Positions 26,324 to 35,319 of a stretch of DNA of 64,000 bases are shown in pieces. Positions within the stretch are counted from its first letter, which is position 1; every line of letters starts with the position of its first letter. The DNA is from an uncultured Collinsella sp. (GTDB lineage: Bacteria > Actinomycetota > Coriobacteriia > Coriobacteriales > Coriobacteriaceae). Location: NCBI GenBank assembly GCA_900754275.1, contig CAAECF010000109.1, forward strand, positions 6,387 through 70,386. Direction: 5' to 3'. The notes under the pieces were generated by a model. That model was given only the letters and a program-made list of their open reading frames with translations, searched no databases and was not told the DNA's origin. A program made the translations under genes and the position numbers.

Positions 26324-27187
26324 CTATTCGCAAATCGGCGCTCCATGGCCCCAAGAGCCTTCCATGCCGCATACGGTCGAGGCAAACCCCGCCGCAAAGT
26401 CGAGTGCGCGCTCGATGGCCTCGGCGCCATCCTCGCCACGCTTGACAGAATCGAGATAGCACATCAGGAACGAGGTAAGGAACGAGTCACCCGCCCCCAT
26501 GGTGTCCTTCATGTCTGCCACGGGTTTGGCATGCTGCCGATAGTAACGCTCGCCGTCATAGGCAATACAGCCCTCAGCGCCAGCCGTGGCCGATACAAAA
26601 CGCGGACCCAGGCTCTTCACCCATGCCAGGCGCTCGCGAATCTCATCCTCGCTCGCGGCGTCTGCCGCGCTAAAGAATGCGAAGTCAACGTAGGGAGCAA
26701 TCTGCTCGTAGTACTCGTCGGTCGAATCGTCCGAGAAGTCAAACGAAACGGTAATACCCGCTGCCTTCAGCTTAGGCAGCTCGCGCTCGGTAAAGCAGTA
26801 GTTACCCGAATGGACCACATCAAACTGTTTCATATACGCCAAATCAAAACGATCGAGCACATAGCGCGCATCACCACGGATGCCACCCTCATTGGAGCCA
26901 AGGAAAACACGGTCGCCGTTAACGACGGTCACGCGCGCAGCACCATTCTCACCGATGAGCTGCTTGCATTTGGCTAGTTCAACGTCCTCATCCTCAAGAC
27001 TCGCAATCACATGCCCGGCAGCAGCATCATTGCCAAAGATGCCCATATACGCGGAGCGCGCGGCTCCGCATTTCTTGGCATACACGGCAAAGTTCACCGC
27101 ATTGCCACCCGGATACATAGTGTGGATATGCTCGTAGCGGTCGACGACGTTGTCGCCAAACCCAAGAGCATTAACGTTGAATGTCAT
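26324..27187 (-). CDS. PfkB-family sugar kinase, FrlD (fructoselysine 6-kinase)-like
   Basis: 287-aa ribokinase-fold kinase: GFGDNVVDRYEHIHTMYPGGNAVNFAVYAKK at the start (split PfkB motif 1), GDRVFLGSNEGG, SFDFSDDST, and the catalytic DTMGAGDSF near the end. The spacing and the GGNAVN/FDFSD motifs most resemble FrlD, which phosphorylates fructoselysine from Amadori products. No FrlB deglycase is in the window, so the substrate remains a guess. ATG at 27187 follows GAGGGGCGG. In line with two HAD genes. Confidence 0.75.
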   Translation of the reverse strand: MTFNVNALGFGDNVVDRYEHIHTMYPGGNAVNFAVYAKKCGAARSAYMGIFGNDAAAGHVIASLEDEDVELAKCKQLIGENGAARVTVVNGDRVFLGSNEGGIRGDARYVLDRFDLAYMKQFDVVHSGNYCFTERELPKLKAAGITVSFDFSDDSTDEYYEQIAPYVDFAFFSAADAASEDEIRERLAWVKSLGPRFVSATAGAEGCIAYDGERYYRQHAKPVADMKDTMGAGDSFLTSFLMCYLDSVKRGEDGAEAIERALDFAAGFASTVCGMEGSWGHGAPICE

Positions 27188-27247
27188 AGCACCGCCCCTC
27201 TCTTGTGCCAACGGAACCATTGTTGTGACAACGGTACCGCCCAGGAT

Positions 27248-27907
27248 CTACGCGAGTTCCAGCAGGTCCGGCAGCCGATCGATGATCTTGTCCGCGGCAT
27301 CCTGGCTAAAGCCAAAGCGCTCCTCGCGCTTGGCGATTACCGTCAGACCGGCACGCTTACCTGCGGTAATGCCATACAGAGAGTCCTCCACACAGCAACA
27401 GCGATCCGCGGGCAATCCCAAACGATCTATAGCATGCAGATAGATATCAGGATCGGGCTTGCTGCGCTTGAACTGCTCGCCCGAGACCAAAAACTCAAAG
27501 TAATCACGAATGCCACAGGTACCCAGCACCTCTTCGATATTGTTGAGAGGAGACGACGATGCCAGCGCAACGCGAACCCCACGTTCTTTCAGCCCCGCCA
27601 GCGTCTCGGCAACGCCGGGGTTGAGCAGTTTTCTATAGTCGCAGGAATACGCGCTCGCCCATACCTCATAGCGTGCCTCGGCAGCCTCGACGCTGAGCTT
27701 GCCCAAACCCGCACGCTCATGCCAATCGACGAGCACCTGCTGAAAATCACGGTGCGATGAACCAACAATCGCATTAAGCTCGTCGCGCGTCACAGAAATC
27801 TGCAGGTAATCGATAAACTTCTCGAGTTCCTTTTGATAGTAAAACTCGGTGTCGACCAAAACGCCGTCCATGTCAAAGATAACGGCGTCAAACGGAAATG
27901 CGGACAC
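27248..27907 (-). CDS. HAD-superfamily phosphatase/mutase, beta-phosphoglucomutase-like
   Basis: 219 aa: motif I FDMDGVLVDTE, helical cap, motif II ALASSSP, motif III KRSKPDPDIY, motif IV CCCVEDSLYGI. These match the subfamily I sugar-phosphate phosphatases/mutases. A GTG start at 27907 follows GGGAGGG 4 nt away; longer starts lack support. Located between the FrlD-like kinase and a Cof-type HAD, so a sugar-phosphate substrate is plausible. Confidence 0.82.
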   Translation of the reverse strand: MSAFPFDAVIFDMDGVLVDTEFYYQKELEKFIDYLQISVTRDELNAIVGSSHRDFQQVLVDWHERAGLGKLSVEAAEARYEVWASAYSCDYRKLLNPGVAETLAGLKERGVRVALASSSPLNNIEEVLGTCGIRDYFEFLVSGEQFKRSKPDPDIYLHAIDRLGLPADRCCCVEDSLYGITAGKRAGLTVIAKREERFGFSQDAADKIIDRLPDLLELA

Positions 27908-27971
27908 GGCACCCTCCCTAACAAAAGGACGCCCGCGAGCAGGCGCCCGAACCATGCATTAATCGGCGATT

Positions 27972-28814
27972 CTAACCCAGCAGCTTATCCAGCGCCACCG
28001 CAATGCCGTCTTCGTTGTTATTGGCGGTCACCATCTGGGCCACGGCCTTAACCTCGTCGACCGCGTTGCCCATGGCAACACCAGTGCCGGCCCACTCAAT
28101 CATGGACTTGTCGTTCTGGCCGTCACCAAACGATACGACCTCGCTGGCATCGATACCCAACTTGGACAGGGAGCCCTCGAGCGCGCGAGCCTTATCGATG
28201 CCGGGCGCCGTAAACTCAAAGTACCAGTCGGCCGTAAACATACCCGAAAGCGTCTGAGTAAAGGGCGCGTACATCTCCTCGTAATGCGCTTGCAGATAGG
28301 CCGGGTCTCCCGCGGTGAGCAATTTGTCCACCGGATAGGCATCTACAACCTCATGGAGGCTCTCGACCTCACGGATCTTAAGGTCGCACGCATCGCGCTC
28401 GTATTTGACGATATTCTTCTGCGAACCGTCCGGCAGTGTGATCATGCAGCGATACGAGTCCACGACGTGCAGGTCCCGACCGAGCGAGATCATGGGAATC
28501 ACGTCAAAGTTGCGCAGGTGATCGAGCAGACGATGCAATTCGTCGACCGGCATGGCCTGGTCAAACAGTACCTCGTCGGTCTGGGCATCGACTACGTGTG
28601 CACCGTTAAAGGCCACGAGCAGGCCATCATGATTGTGTAGGTCGAGCTCCTGACCAAGGGCGCGAAGGCCCCATGCAGGACGGCCCGAAGCCAGAATGAG
28701 CTTGATGCCCGATTCCTGTGCCGCGAGCAGCTTCTCGCGCGTACGCGGGCTGATGACCTTTTGGTCGTTGGTAAGCGTACCGTCGATATCCATTGCGATG
28801 GCTTTGATTGCCAT
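27972..28814 (-). CDS. Cof-type HAD hydrolase
   Basis: 280 aa of the Cof/YwpJ subfamily (type IIB): motif I MDIDGTLTND, motif II ILASGRP, large alpha/beta cap (HNHDGLLVAFNGAHV), motif IV SFGDGQNDKSMIEWAG, then VAMGNA. Acts on small phosphorylated metabolites such as sugar or flavin phosphates. The ATG at 28814 has GGGAGG upstream; the frame itself opens at 28901. Confidence 0.85.
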   Translation of the reverse strand: MAIKAIAMDIDGTLTNDQKVISPRTREKLLAAQESGIKLILASGRPAWGLRALGQELDLHNHDGLLVAFNGAHVVDAQTDEVLFDQAMPVDELHRLLDHLRNFDVIPMISLGRDLHVVDSYRCMITLPDGSQKNIVKYERDACDLKIREVESLHEVVDAYPVDKLLTAGDPAYLQAHYEEMYAPFTQTLSGMFTADWYFEFTAPGIDKARALEGSLSKLGIDASEVVSFGDGQNDKSMIEWAGTGVAMGNAVDEVKAVAQMVTANNNEDGIAVALDKLLG

Positions 28815-28963
28815 ATATGCCTCCCTGTCATTGAACAGCCTTGTCTGAGCCATCATACAGAACACCCGCGGCGGCGCTGTTTGCAACGGGAAAAATGTCA
28901 TATTGTCCCGAACATGAACGGCGCGTGGTCGTAAAGCTTTATCGCTCAGGTCAAATACGTCTG

Positions 28964-29638
28964 CTAGCGACGCTCATCCGTCGGTGCGCCCTCGACGATC
29001 GCGATGCCCGCCGATGCACCCAACGCGCTGGCGCCGGCCTCGATGAATGCGCAAGCCTCTTCATAATTATGGATACCGCCCGCAGCCTTGATTGCCACGG
29101 CATCGCCGAGCACCTCGTGCATCAGCCGCACGTCCTCGAGCTTAGCACCGCCATAGCTTCTGCCGGTCGATGTCTTAAGGAATCCCGGCTTAGCCTCCAG
29201 CGCAATCTCACAGACGCGACGCTTGGCGACATCGTCGCCGTCCAGCTTGCACATCTCGACAATCACCTTGTCAGTGATGCCATGCGCGCGACAAAAATCA
29301 GCAATGGCAGTCATCTCGCGCTCGATGGCAACAAAATCGCGGTCCTCGACCGACTCCTGATTCAAAACGTAGTCAATCTCGGTAAAGCCGCGCGCAGCGT
29401 ATTCCTCAAACCTCGCAAGCTTCTCCTCAAGCGTCATAGTGCCCTGAGGAAAGTCGATAGCGCCGGCAAGGATGATGTCAGAGTCCTCGAGCATGGCGCG
29501 ACCCGTCTCGTACTCCTGCAGGTTCGCAAATACGCAGCGGAAGTTGTACCTTAACGCCTTCTCGACATACTGCTCAAACGTGTCCTCGGGGGCATCGATA
29601 TAGTCGATGTATTTATTGATGGGTTTGGCAAACGTCAT
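28964..29638 (-). CDS. deoC: deoxyribose-phosphate aldolase
   Basis: 224-aa class I aldolase cleaving deoxyribose 5-phosphate to glyceraldehyde 3-phosphate and acetaldehyde. Seen: CVFANLQEY, AGAIDFPQGTMTLEEKL, EIDYVLNQ, the VIVEMCKLDGDD segment, the Schiff-base lysine in PGFLKTSTGRSYGGA, and IKAAGGIHNYEEA. The 220 bp upstream hold its promoter region with no clear motif, then the terminator at 29859. Confidence 0.88.
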   Translation of the reverse strand: MTFAKPINKYIDYIDAPEDTFEQYVEKALRYNFRCVFANLQEYETGRAMLEDSDIILAGAIDFPQGTMTLEEKLARFEEYAARGFTEIDYVLNQESVEDRDFVAIEREMTAIADFCRAHGITDKVIVEMCKLDGDDVAKRRVCEIALEAKPGFLKTSTGRSYGGAKLEDVRLMHEVLGDAVAIKAAGGIHNYEEACAFIEAGASALGASAGIAIVEGAPTDERR

Positions 29639-29858
29639 GCTGGGCCTCCTTGTTCAGGACCGACAACCAATCCGTGGGTTCACGCGAAAAACCACGTTCA
29701 ATGTACGCCCGATACGCAAGGGCAGCGTCCTCATTCCGACAAGCGGTATGAAATTAGCCTTAAAAGTATATTCATGGACAGCGAATGGCGCCGCACGCGG
29801 ATGCCGACAGCAAGACATCTCCCCCTCTCAATACACCCTCATGCCCATTCAAAATAGC

Positions 29859-29892
29859 AAGGGGCCCGTATCCCAACGGATACGGGCCCCTT
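29859..29892 (-). terminator. probable original pgi terminator, now separated by the island
   Basis: AAGGGGCCCGTATCC and GGATACGGGCCCCTT, 15 bp perfect with a 4-nt loop. It lies just beyond the left copy of the pgi 3' end and nearly duplicates the hairpin at 33361, so the island seems to have brought its own replacement. T-rich tails exist on both sides. Confidence 0.75.
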
Positions 29893-29919
29893 TCGGCCAT
29901 GACCTATCTCAGCAACAAA

Positions 29920-29951
29920 GACTACTTGCGGTGAGCGCGGTAGAACTCGAT
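29920..29951. repeat. left attachment-site repeat of the pgi island
   Basis: A 32-bp sequence beginning GACTACTTGCGGTGAGC is identical to 33424-33455, which holds the last nine codons and stop of pgi. Here it is an isolated fragment with no upstream coding sequence. It marks one end of a site-specifically inserted element. Confidence 0.8.
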
Positions 29952-30415
29952 CGCACCATCTTATCCGCGCCGGGGCACGTTCGCATAGCGTGGCGCGTGA
30001 CGGTTGCAAAACCACCCCATTTGAAACAAACGCAAAAAAGTACTTGCAAAGACACGTTCCGACATATAAGTTGATAAAAGACCGCCGTTGCGGTTTTAAG
30101 TAGATCGAGCATATGAAGTTTCAGTTTTTAGCGTGTAAGAGAAAGAAGATCGGCAAAGTACAACCCCAAACGCAATGACAACTTAATGAGGTAACTGCCA
30201 CATGTGAGGCACCCAGGGCATTGCTGTCTCGATTTTGAGCACGATGCCTTCCGCCTTGCATGGGCCGTTCCATCCCGCCCCTGCAGCAACTGCCTCACGG
30301 GCTCATTGAAAACCGCATAGCACCCCAACGTCAGCACATCACCCACGGCAAGCACATCACTCACGACAACCAACACATCAACAAACAGCACGAACATCAA
30401 CCGATTGGAGAAGCT
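29952..30415. other. non-coding left end of the island
   Basis: 464 bp without a supported gene. It holds a possible plus-strand promoter, TTGATA-N17-TTTTAA (about 30070-30098), overlapping an AAAAGACCGC-CGTT-GCGGTTTT hairpin. Just before the first gene is an AC-rich tract of repeated CACATCA/AACACATCA words (30330-30400). It may be leader, regulatory or transfer-related DNA; nothing decisive is seen. Confidence 0.4.
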
Positions 30416-31306
30416 ATGACAAACCACCACGCTGAAGACGGCGATAAGAAAAGCATTTTGGATGCCCGCATTGAGCGAGCATATGCAAACGAATATGACG
30501 CCGCCTTTGCCGCCGCGACCATCAAGAACTACGCGTCGCTACCGCTCGCGACGATCTTGGCCGACCACCCTCAACTGCTGAAGCGCTGCACAAGGATCAT
30601 GGGCGACCCCGACATTCGCAAGCTGACAGACCCCTATGCCCCAAAACGCGACAACGATTCGTACGTTCTTACCGTAGGCTGCCTAGCCCATATGCTTACG
30701 GCGCTCGACACGAAACTCAAGCTCGAATGGGAACCCGACGAGCGTCATGAACTCGAAAGCAAGCGGAACACCCTGCGCACCGCACTGTTCCTTCCGTTGG
30801 ACGGCCTCAAGCGCTGCAACGTCGAGCTCAATACACAGGCGCAGCAAAAGCCCGGGACCACGGGGCAGAAAACTCCAAGACCCCATGCGGCCATCGTCGA
30901 CCGCAACCGATATAACCGCATGACCGCGCACTTTTCCGCCGAGGGAGCAGCCATAAGGACGCTGATCGACCTGCTGTGCCTCCTGAGCATCAACGAGCTA
31001 TTTGAGGGCTATCTCGCCCTTGTTCCCGCGACGGCACCCAAGTCGGTAGCAAAGATCATCGAGACCTGCAGACGCCAGTTTGAGCGCCATCGCAATGGCA
31101 GCGAGATGAACGCCAGCATCGCGCAGTACTACGCGGCTCATTACAAAAATGACGGATGTGCCCCTATCGAGCATCAGCTGCGGCTCGCCTACACCACGCC
31201 CGTCGCAACGCTCCATCGCTTTGGAACCCTTGGCGCTTGCGAGCCGCACGGACAGGCAGCCTGCCCCACAACCGAGCTCGATCTCAGGCTCGGACGAACC
31301 CTGTAG
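30416..31306 (+). CDS. unknown island protein
   Basis: 296 aa from ATG 30416 with GGAG upstream. Mostly helical and soluble: basic/acidic N-terminus, NDSYVLTVGCLAHMLTALDTKL, a linker with QQKPGTTGQKTPRP, a hydrophobic helix IRTLIDLLCLLSINELFEGYLAL, and a Cys/Leu-rich tail. No relaxase, helicase or DNA-binding motif is recognised. First gene of the island operon, so it may be a transfer accessory or replication-type protein. Function unknown. Confidence 0.6.
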   Translation: MTNHHAEDGDKKSILDARIERAYANEYDAAFAAATIKNYASLPLATILADHPQLLKRCTRIMGDPDIRKLTDPYAPKRDNDSYVLTVGCLAHMLTALDTKLKLEWEPDERHELESKRNTLRTALFLPLDGLKRCNVELNTQAQQKPGTTGQKTPRPHAAIVDRNRYNRMTAHFSAEGAAIRTLIDLLCLLSINELFEGYLALVPATAPKSVAKIIETCRRQFERHRNGSEMNASIAQYYAAHYKNDGCAPIEHQLRLAYTTPVATLHRFGTLGACEPHGQAACPTTELDLRLGRTL

Positions 31307-31369
31307 CCCGCCAGCCCCTCCGCGGGCAGCGACTCTATTCCGCAACACCACCAACAGAAAGGAGTCCTC

Positions 31370-31987
31370 ATGGACACCAATCATTCCCCCATCATCAGCC
31401 CCCTCACCATGCGTGAATCCGCCCGAGGTATCACGCTCACCAGCATTTACGATGAGATGCTCGCCCGTCGCGAGCTCTTCGTCATGGGAAACATCGAAAC
31501 CCCGATGGCCCACGACCTATGCCAGCAGATCCGCCTGCTCGATGCCACCGACCCCAGCCGCCCCATCACCATATTTGTCGCCAGCGCCGGCGGAAGCGTG
31601 CGATCGGGTCTTGCGATCTATGACGCCATGCGCCTCGCATCGTGCCCTATCCGCACCGTCTGCCTGGAATTCGCCGCGTCCATGGGCGCCGTGATCTTTA
31701 TGGGCGGCGACGATCGCCGTATGGCGCCCCATGCAGAGCTCATGATTCACGACCCGCTGATCCCCCAGGGGGCAGGCGGCTCGGCACTTGCGCTGCAGGA
31801 AACCAGCCGGCGTCTCATGCAGACCCGCAAGACCCTCACGCAAATCCTCTCGGACCGCAGCGGCCTCACGCCCAAGCGCATCCAGTCCCTCACTGCAAAA
31901 GACACCTACCTTTCGGCCGAGCGCGCCGTCGAGCTCGGCTTTGCCCACGAAATCCTCTCGACCACCAAGGAGGTCGCCCATGTCTAA
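31370..31987 (+). CDS. ClpP-like serine protease on the island
   Basis: 205 aa with the crotonase-like ClpP fold. Catalytic Ser in EFAASMGAVIF, His in AELMIHDPL and Asp in LTAKDTYLSAERAVELG complete the triad. VASAGGSVRSGLAIYDAMR matches the ClpP subunit core. The N-terminus (NHSPIISPLTMRESARG) differs from housekeeping ClpP, and no Clp ATPase is adjacent. AAGGAG precedes the ATG. Its 3' end overlaps the ATPase gene by 8 nt, so the two are translated together. Perhaps it processes transfer or host proteins. Confidence 0.85.
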   Translation: MDTNHSPIISPLTMRESARGITLTSIYDEMLARRELFVMGNIETPMAHDLCQQIRLLDATDPSRPITIFVASAGGSVRSGLAIYDAMRLASCPIRTVCLEFAASMGAVIFMGGDDRRMAPHAELMIHDPLIPQGAGGSALALQETSRRLMQTRKTLTQILSDRSGLTPKRIQSLTAKDTYLSAERAVELGFAHEILSTTKEVAHV

Positions 31988-33284
31988 CCTCGCCAGCCGC
32001 CTCGCCGCATCTGAGTCCGCATCGTCCACCATCCTCGCCAAGGATCGAACGCTTTCCTGCGACACCCGCCAAACGGGACTCAACAACAACGCACTTGTAA
32101 TCGGCCCCTCGGGAGCCGGCAAGACCCGAAACGTCCTCAAGCCCAACCTGCTGCAAATGAACGCAAGCTACATCGTGCTCGACACCAAAGGCACGCTCTG
32201 TCGCGAAGTGGGACCCGTGCTGGCAGCCCACGGTTACCGCGTGCAATGTCTCAACTTCGCCGACCTCAACACCGTCCCGGCCCTTGCGCCCGGCATCGAG
32301 CGCTGCGGCTACAACCCCCTGAGGCACATTCGCCGCAAGGCGGACGGCAGGCCCAACCAGCAGGACATCCTCTCGGTGGCAAAGGCCATCTGCCCCATCG
32401 AGGACAACAACCAGCCTTTTTGGGATCATGCGGTGGCAAACCTGCTGTCGTGTCTTATCGCCTACGTCACCGAACAGCTACCCGCCGACGAGCAGACGAT
32501 CAGCTCGGTCATCAAGCTGATCGAGCACCTGCAGGACGGTGCCACGGCCCGATTGTTTGACGATCTGATCACGACCGACCCCCAAAGCTATGCCCTCTCG
32601 CTATGGCGGCGCTACGCCATTACGCAAAATGCCGAGCGCATGCACGCGAGCATCGTCGGCATCCTTGCCGAAAAGGTCATGTGTCTGGGATTCGACGGTG
32701 CGGCACAGCTCTATCGTGAGTGCCATCAGGTGGACTTCGCTTCCATGGGACACACCCCCTGCGCCCTGTTTGTAACCGTAAGCGATATTGACCGCAATCT
32801 CGATCCGCTGACCGGCCTCTTTATTACGCAGGCGTTTATGGGCCTCATTCGCGAAGCCGATAGGCAGCCCGACGGCAGCCTGCCCGTGCCCGTGCGCTTT
32901 ATGCTCGATGACTTCGCAAATCTGCAGATCCCCCAGATCGACAACGTGCTCTCGATTATCCGAAGCCGCAACATCTGGGCAACGCTGCTATTGCAGTCGA
33001 CCAACCAGCTCGATGCGCTCTACGGCGAGGCGCGAGCTCGCTCCATCATGGGCAACTGCGACACGCATCTGGTGCTGGCGTTCCAGGATCCCGAGAGCGC
33101 CCGGGTGTTTTCCGACCGCGCCGACGCACTGCCCAGCACGCTCATGGCGACGCCGATCGATCGCTCGTGGCTCTTTGTACGCGGTCGCACTCCCGAACAG
33201 GTCGAGCGCTTTAGGCTCGAAGACCATCCGCTCTACGGGGAGCTGCCCGAAGCGCAGCGAGACCATGCGGAGGCCGAGATCTAG
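31980..33284 (+). CDS. VirD4/TraG-type coupling ATPase lacking membrane anchor
   Basis: 434 aa. Walker A GPSGAGKT near residue 43, YIVLDTKGTL, Walker B RFMLDDFANL, and IIRSRNIWATLLLQSTNQLDALYG match type IV coupling proteins. Usual members have N-terminal transmembrane helices; this one starts directly before the ATPase core, so it is soluble or recruited by a partner. ATG at 31980 follows AAGGAGG. A role in DNA transfer is the standard inference, but without a relaxase an unrelated function is possible. Confidence 0.8.
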   Translation: MSNLASRLAASESASSTILAKDRTLSCDTRQTGLNNNALVIGPSGAGKTRNVLKPNLLQMNASYIVLDTKGTLCREVGPVLAAHGYRVQCLNFADLNTVPALAPGIERCGYNPLRHIRRKADGRPNQQDILSVAKAICPIEDNNQPFWDHAVANLLSCLIAYVTEQLPADEQTISSVIKLIEHLQDGATARLFDDLITTDPQSYALSLWRRYAITQNAERMHASIVGILAEKVMCLGFDGAAQLYRECHQVDFASMGHTPCALFVTVSDIDRNLDPLTGLFITQAFMGLIREADRQPDGSLPVPVRFMLDDFANLQIPQIDNVLSIIRSRNIWATLLLQSTNQLDALYGEARARSIMGNCDTHLVLAFQDPESARVFSDRADALPSTLMATPIDRSWLFVRGRTPEQVERFRLEDHPLYGELPEAQRDHAEAEI

Positions 33285-33360
33285 GCGCAGGGTTCTCGCA
33301 GCGCGCGGCGCCCCGGCGATGTTCCGCAAGGGCCGTGCGCCCCGGGACCACGGCAAAGCA

Positions 33361-33393
33361 AAGGGGCCCGCATCCGATAGGATACGGGCCCCT
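33361..33393 (-). terminator. island-borne terminator now serving pgi
   Basis: AAGGGGCCCGCATCC and GGATACGGGCCCCT form a stem with one G-T pair and a 4-nt loop; in the minus direction CTTTGCTTT follows. Near copy of the hairpin at 29859. Confidence 0.8.
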
Positions 33394-33423
33394 GACTATA
33401 AGGCGCGATGCGTTAACAGCAGC

Positions 33424-33455
33424 GACTACTTGCGGTGAGCGCGGTAGAACTCGAT
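33424..33455. repeat. right attachment-site repeat within the pgi 3' end
   Basis: Perfect 32-bp copy of 29920-29951. It encodes the pgi C-terminus (EFYRAHRK and stop) on the minus strand. Insertion at a conserved gene end that is rebuilt by the element is typical of site-specific integration. Confidence 0.8.
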
Positions 33456-35120
33456 GAGCGCCTGGGTCGAAGCGTCCTGCTCGGCCTTGGCGGCGTCGTC
33501 GTGGAAGGCCGGGGTGATCTGCTTGGCAAGCTGCTTGCCCAGCTCGACGCCCCACTGGTCGTAGGAGTCAATGCCCCAGACCGTGCCCTCGACAAACGTG
33601 ATGTGCTCGTACAGGGCGATGAGCTCGCCGAGTGCGAACGGGGTCAGCGTGTCGCCGAAGATCGAGGTCGTCGGACGGTTGCCCTCAAAGCAGCGGGCCG
33701 GGACGATCTGCTCGGGCGTACCCTCGGCACGAACCTCGTCGGCCGTCTTACCAAAGGCGAGTGCCTTGGTCTGGGCCAGGAAGTTGCCCAAGAACAGCTC
33801 GTGCACGTCCTGACCGCTGTCGGTCGCAGGGTTGGCAGTGTTGGCGAAAGCGATAAAGTCGGCCGGAACCACCACGGTGCCCTGGTGCAGCAGCTGGTAG
33901 AAGGCGTGCTGACCGTTGGTGCCGGGCTCGCCCCAGAAGATCTCACCGGTGTCGGAGGTCACAGCGCTGCCGTCCCAGCGGACATGCTTGCCGTTGGACT
34001 CCATGGTGAGCTGCTGCAGGTAGGCCGGGAAACGGTGCAGATACTGGCAGTACGGAAGCACGGCGTGGCTCTTGGAACCGAAGAAGTTGACGTACCAGAC
34101 GTTGAGCAGGCCCATCAGCGCGACGGCGTTGTTCTCGAGCGGGGTGTTGCAGAAGTACTCGTCGATGGCATGGAAGCCCTCGAGGAACTGCTGGAAGCGC
34201 TCGGGGCCGAGCACGACGATCAGCGACAGGCCCACGGCGGAGTCGACGGAGTAGCGGCCGCCGACCCAGTTCCAGAAGCCGAAGGCGTTGGCGGGGTCGA
34301 TGCCGAAGGCCTCGACCTTCTCGAGTGCGGTGGAAACGGCGACGAAGTGCTTTGCCACGGCCTCGGCGTTCTGCTCATCGGAGCCGTCGATGGCGCCCTG
34401 AGCCTTGAGCTGCTCGAGCATCCAGGTCTTGACTTCGCGGGCGTTGGTGAGGGTCTCGAGCGTGGTGAAGGTCTTGGAGACGATGATCACGAGCGTGGTC
34501 TCGGGATCCAAACCCTTGAGCTTCTCGGCCTGATCGTTGGGGTCGATGTTGGAGATGTAGCGGCAGTCGATACCGGCGTCGGCGTAGGGACGCAGGGCCT
34601 CGTAGGCCATGACCGGGCCCAGATCGGAGCCGCCGATGCCGATGGACACCAGGTGCTCGATCTTCTTACCGCTTACGCCCTTCCACTCACCGGAGCGCAC
34701 GCGCTCGGCGAAGGCATACATGCGGTCGAGGACCTCGTGCACGTCGGCGACGACATCCTGGCCGTCAACGATGAGCTGGCCCTTCTCGCTTGCCGGACGG
34801 CGAAGCGCGGTGTGCAGAACAGCGCGGTCCTCGGTGGTGTTGATGTGCTCGCCGGAGAACATGGCGTCGCGGCGCTCCTCGAGCTTCACCTCGCGGGCAA
34901 GATCGCACAGCAGCTTGACGGTCTCATCGGTCACCAGGTTCTTGGACAGGTCAAAGTGCAGGTCACCAGCGTCAAAGCTCAGCTTGTTCACACGCTCGGG
35001 ATCGGCAGCGAACCAGGCCTTGAGGTCGATGCCCTCGGCCTCGAGCTTCTCCTGATGGGCCTCGAGCGCCTTCCAAGCGGCGGTCGACGTAGCGTCGATA
35101 GGTGCGGCAACAGTTGCCAT
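33426..35120 (-). CDS. pgi: glucose-6-phosphate isomerase
   Basis: 564-aa glycolytic isomerase interconverting glucose 6-phosphate and fructose 6-phosphate. Seen: [12 protein letters not shown], the SKTFTTLET phosphate-binding stretch, the AVLPYCQYL...[11 protein letters not shown] signature with the catalytic Glu, and [11 protein letters not shown] with the late Lys. The ATG at 35120 follows GGAGG. Its last codons coincide with the island attachment repeat. Confidence 0.95.
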   Translation of the reverse strand: MATVAAPIDATSTAAWKALEAHQEKLEAEGIDLKAWFAADPERVNKLSFDAGDLHFDLSKNLVTDETVKLLCDLAREVKLEERRDAMFSGEHINTTEDRAVLHTALRRPASEKGQLIVDGQDVVADVHEVLDRMYAFAERVRSGEWKGVSGKKIEHLVSIGIGGSDLGPVMAYEALRPYADAGIDCRYISNIDPNDQAEKLKGLDPETTLVIIVSKTFTTLETLTNAREVKTWMLEQLKAQGAIDGSDEQNAEAVAKHFVAVSTALEKVEAFGIDPANAFGFWNWVGGRYSVDSAVGLSLIVVLGPERFQQFLEGFHAIDEYFCNTPLENNAVALMGLLNVWYVNFFGSKSHAVLPYCQYLHRFPAYLQQLTMESNGKHVRWDGSAVTSDTGEIFWGEPGTNGQHAFYQLLHQGTVVVPADFIAFANTANPATDSGQDVHELFLGNFLAQTKALAFGKTADEVRAEGTPEQIVPARCFEGNRPTTSIFGDTLTPFALGELIALYEHITFVEGTVWGIDSYDQWGVELGKQLAKQITPAFHDDAAKAEQDASTQALIEFYRAHRK

Positions 35121-35248
35121 AAAGTCCTCCTCAGCATACGGGCACACACCTCCATGCGCCCGGATAATCAGATGCCCCTATTCTAGCGCAGGTCAAGACC
35201 GTAATCAGCGAGCGTTGCCAATCCGCCCCCAAACGGCGACCGACCAAA

Positions 35249-35308
35249 AAGGGACAGGTTTATTTTGGCAGGTCAAACGCTTTACCAACCAAAATAAACC
35301 TGTCCCTT
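35249..35308. repeat. 20-bp perfect inverted repeat, GGGACAGG family
   Basis: AAGGGACAGG+TTTATTTTGG (35249-35268) is exactly inverted at 35289-35308 around a 20-nt spacer. It lies between pgi and the convergent side of the next gene. The GGGACAGGTT word recurs near 35984 and in related form near 6899. The GGAC-led palindrome is reminiscent of REP elements mobilised by RAYT transposases, though none is in this window. Confidence 0.65.
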
Positions 35309-35319
35309 CCTGGCAGGTA

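Larger units (their letters stand above)
29920..33455. mobile_element. integrated island at the 3' end of pgi (about 3.5 kb)
   Basis: Bounded by the perfect 32-bp direct repeats, with duplicated terminators outside and inside. Cargo: an unknown protein, a ClpP-like protease and a VirD4/TraG-like ATPase, all on the plus strand. No integrase, excisionase, relaxase or replication gene is recognised. It is either a deletion remnant of an integrative element or a satellite moved by another element's recombinase. The insertion leaves pgi intact. Confidence 0.7.

Noticed and set aside
30330..30400. AC-rich repeated CACATCA words considered as a CRISPR or iteron array
   Set aside because: Units are irregular and very short with no spacer pattern; too degenerate for either call.
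33435..35186. 583-codon open frame opposite pgi
   Set aside because: Mirror frame of a high-GC gene; composition (Val/Gly/Leu/Asp) is that of an antisense shadow and pgi is certain.
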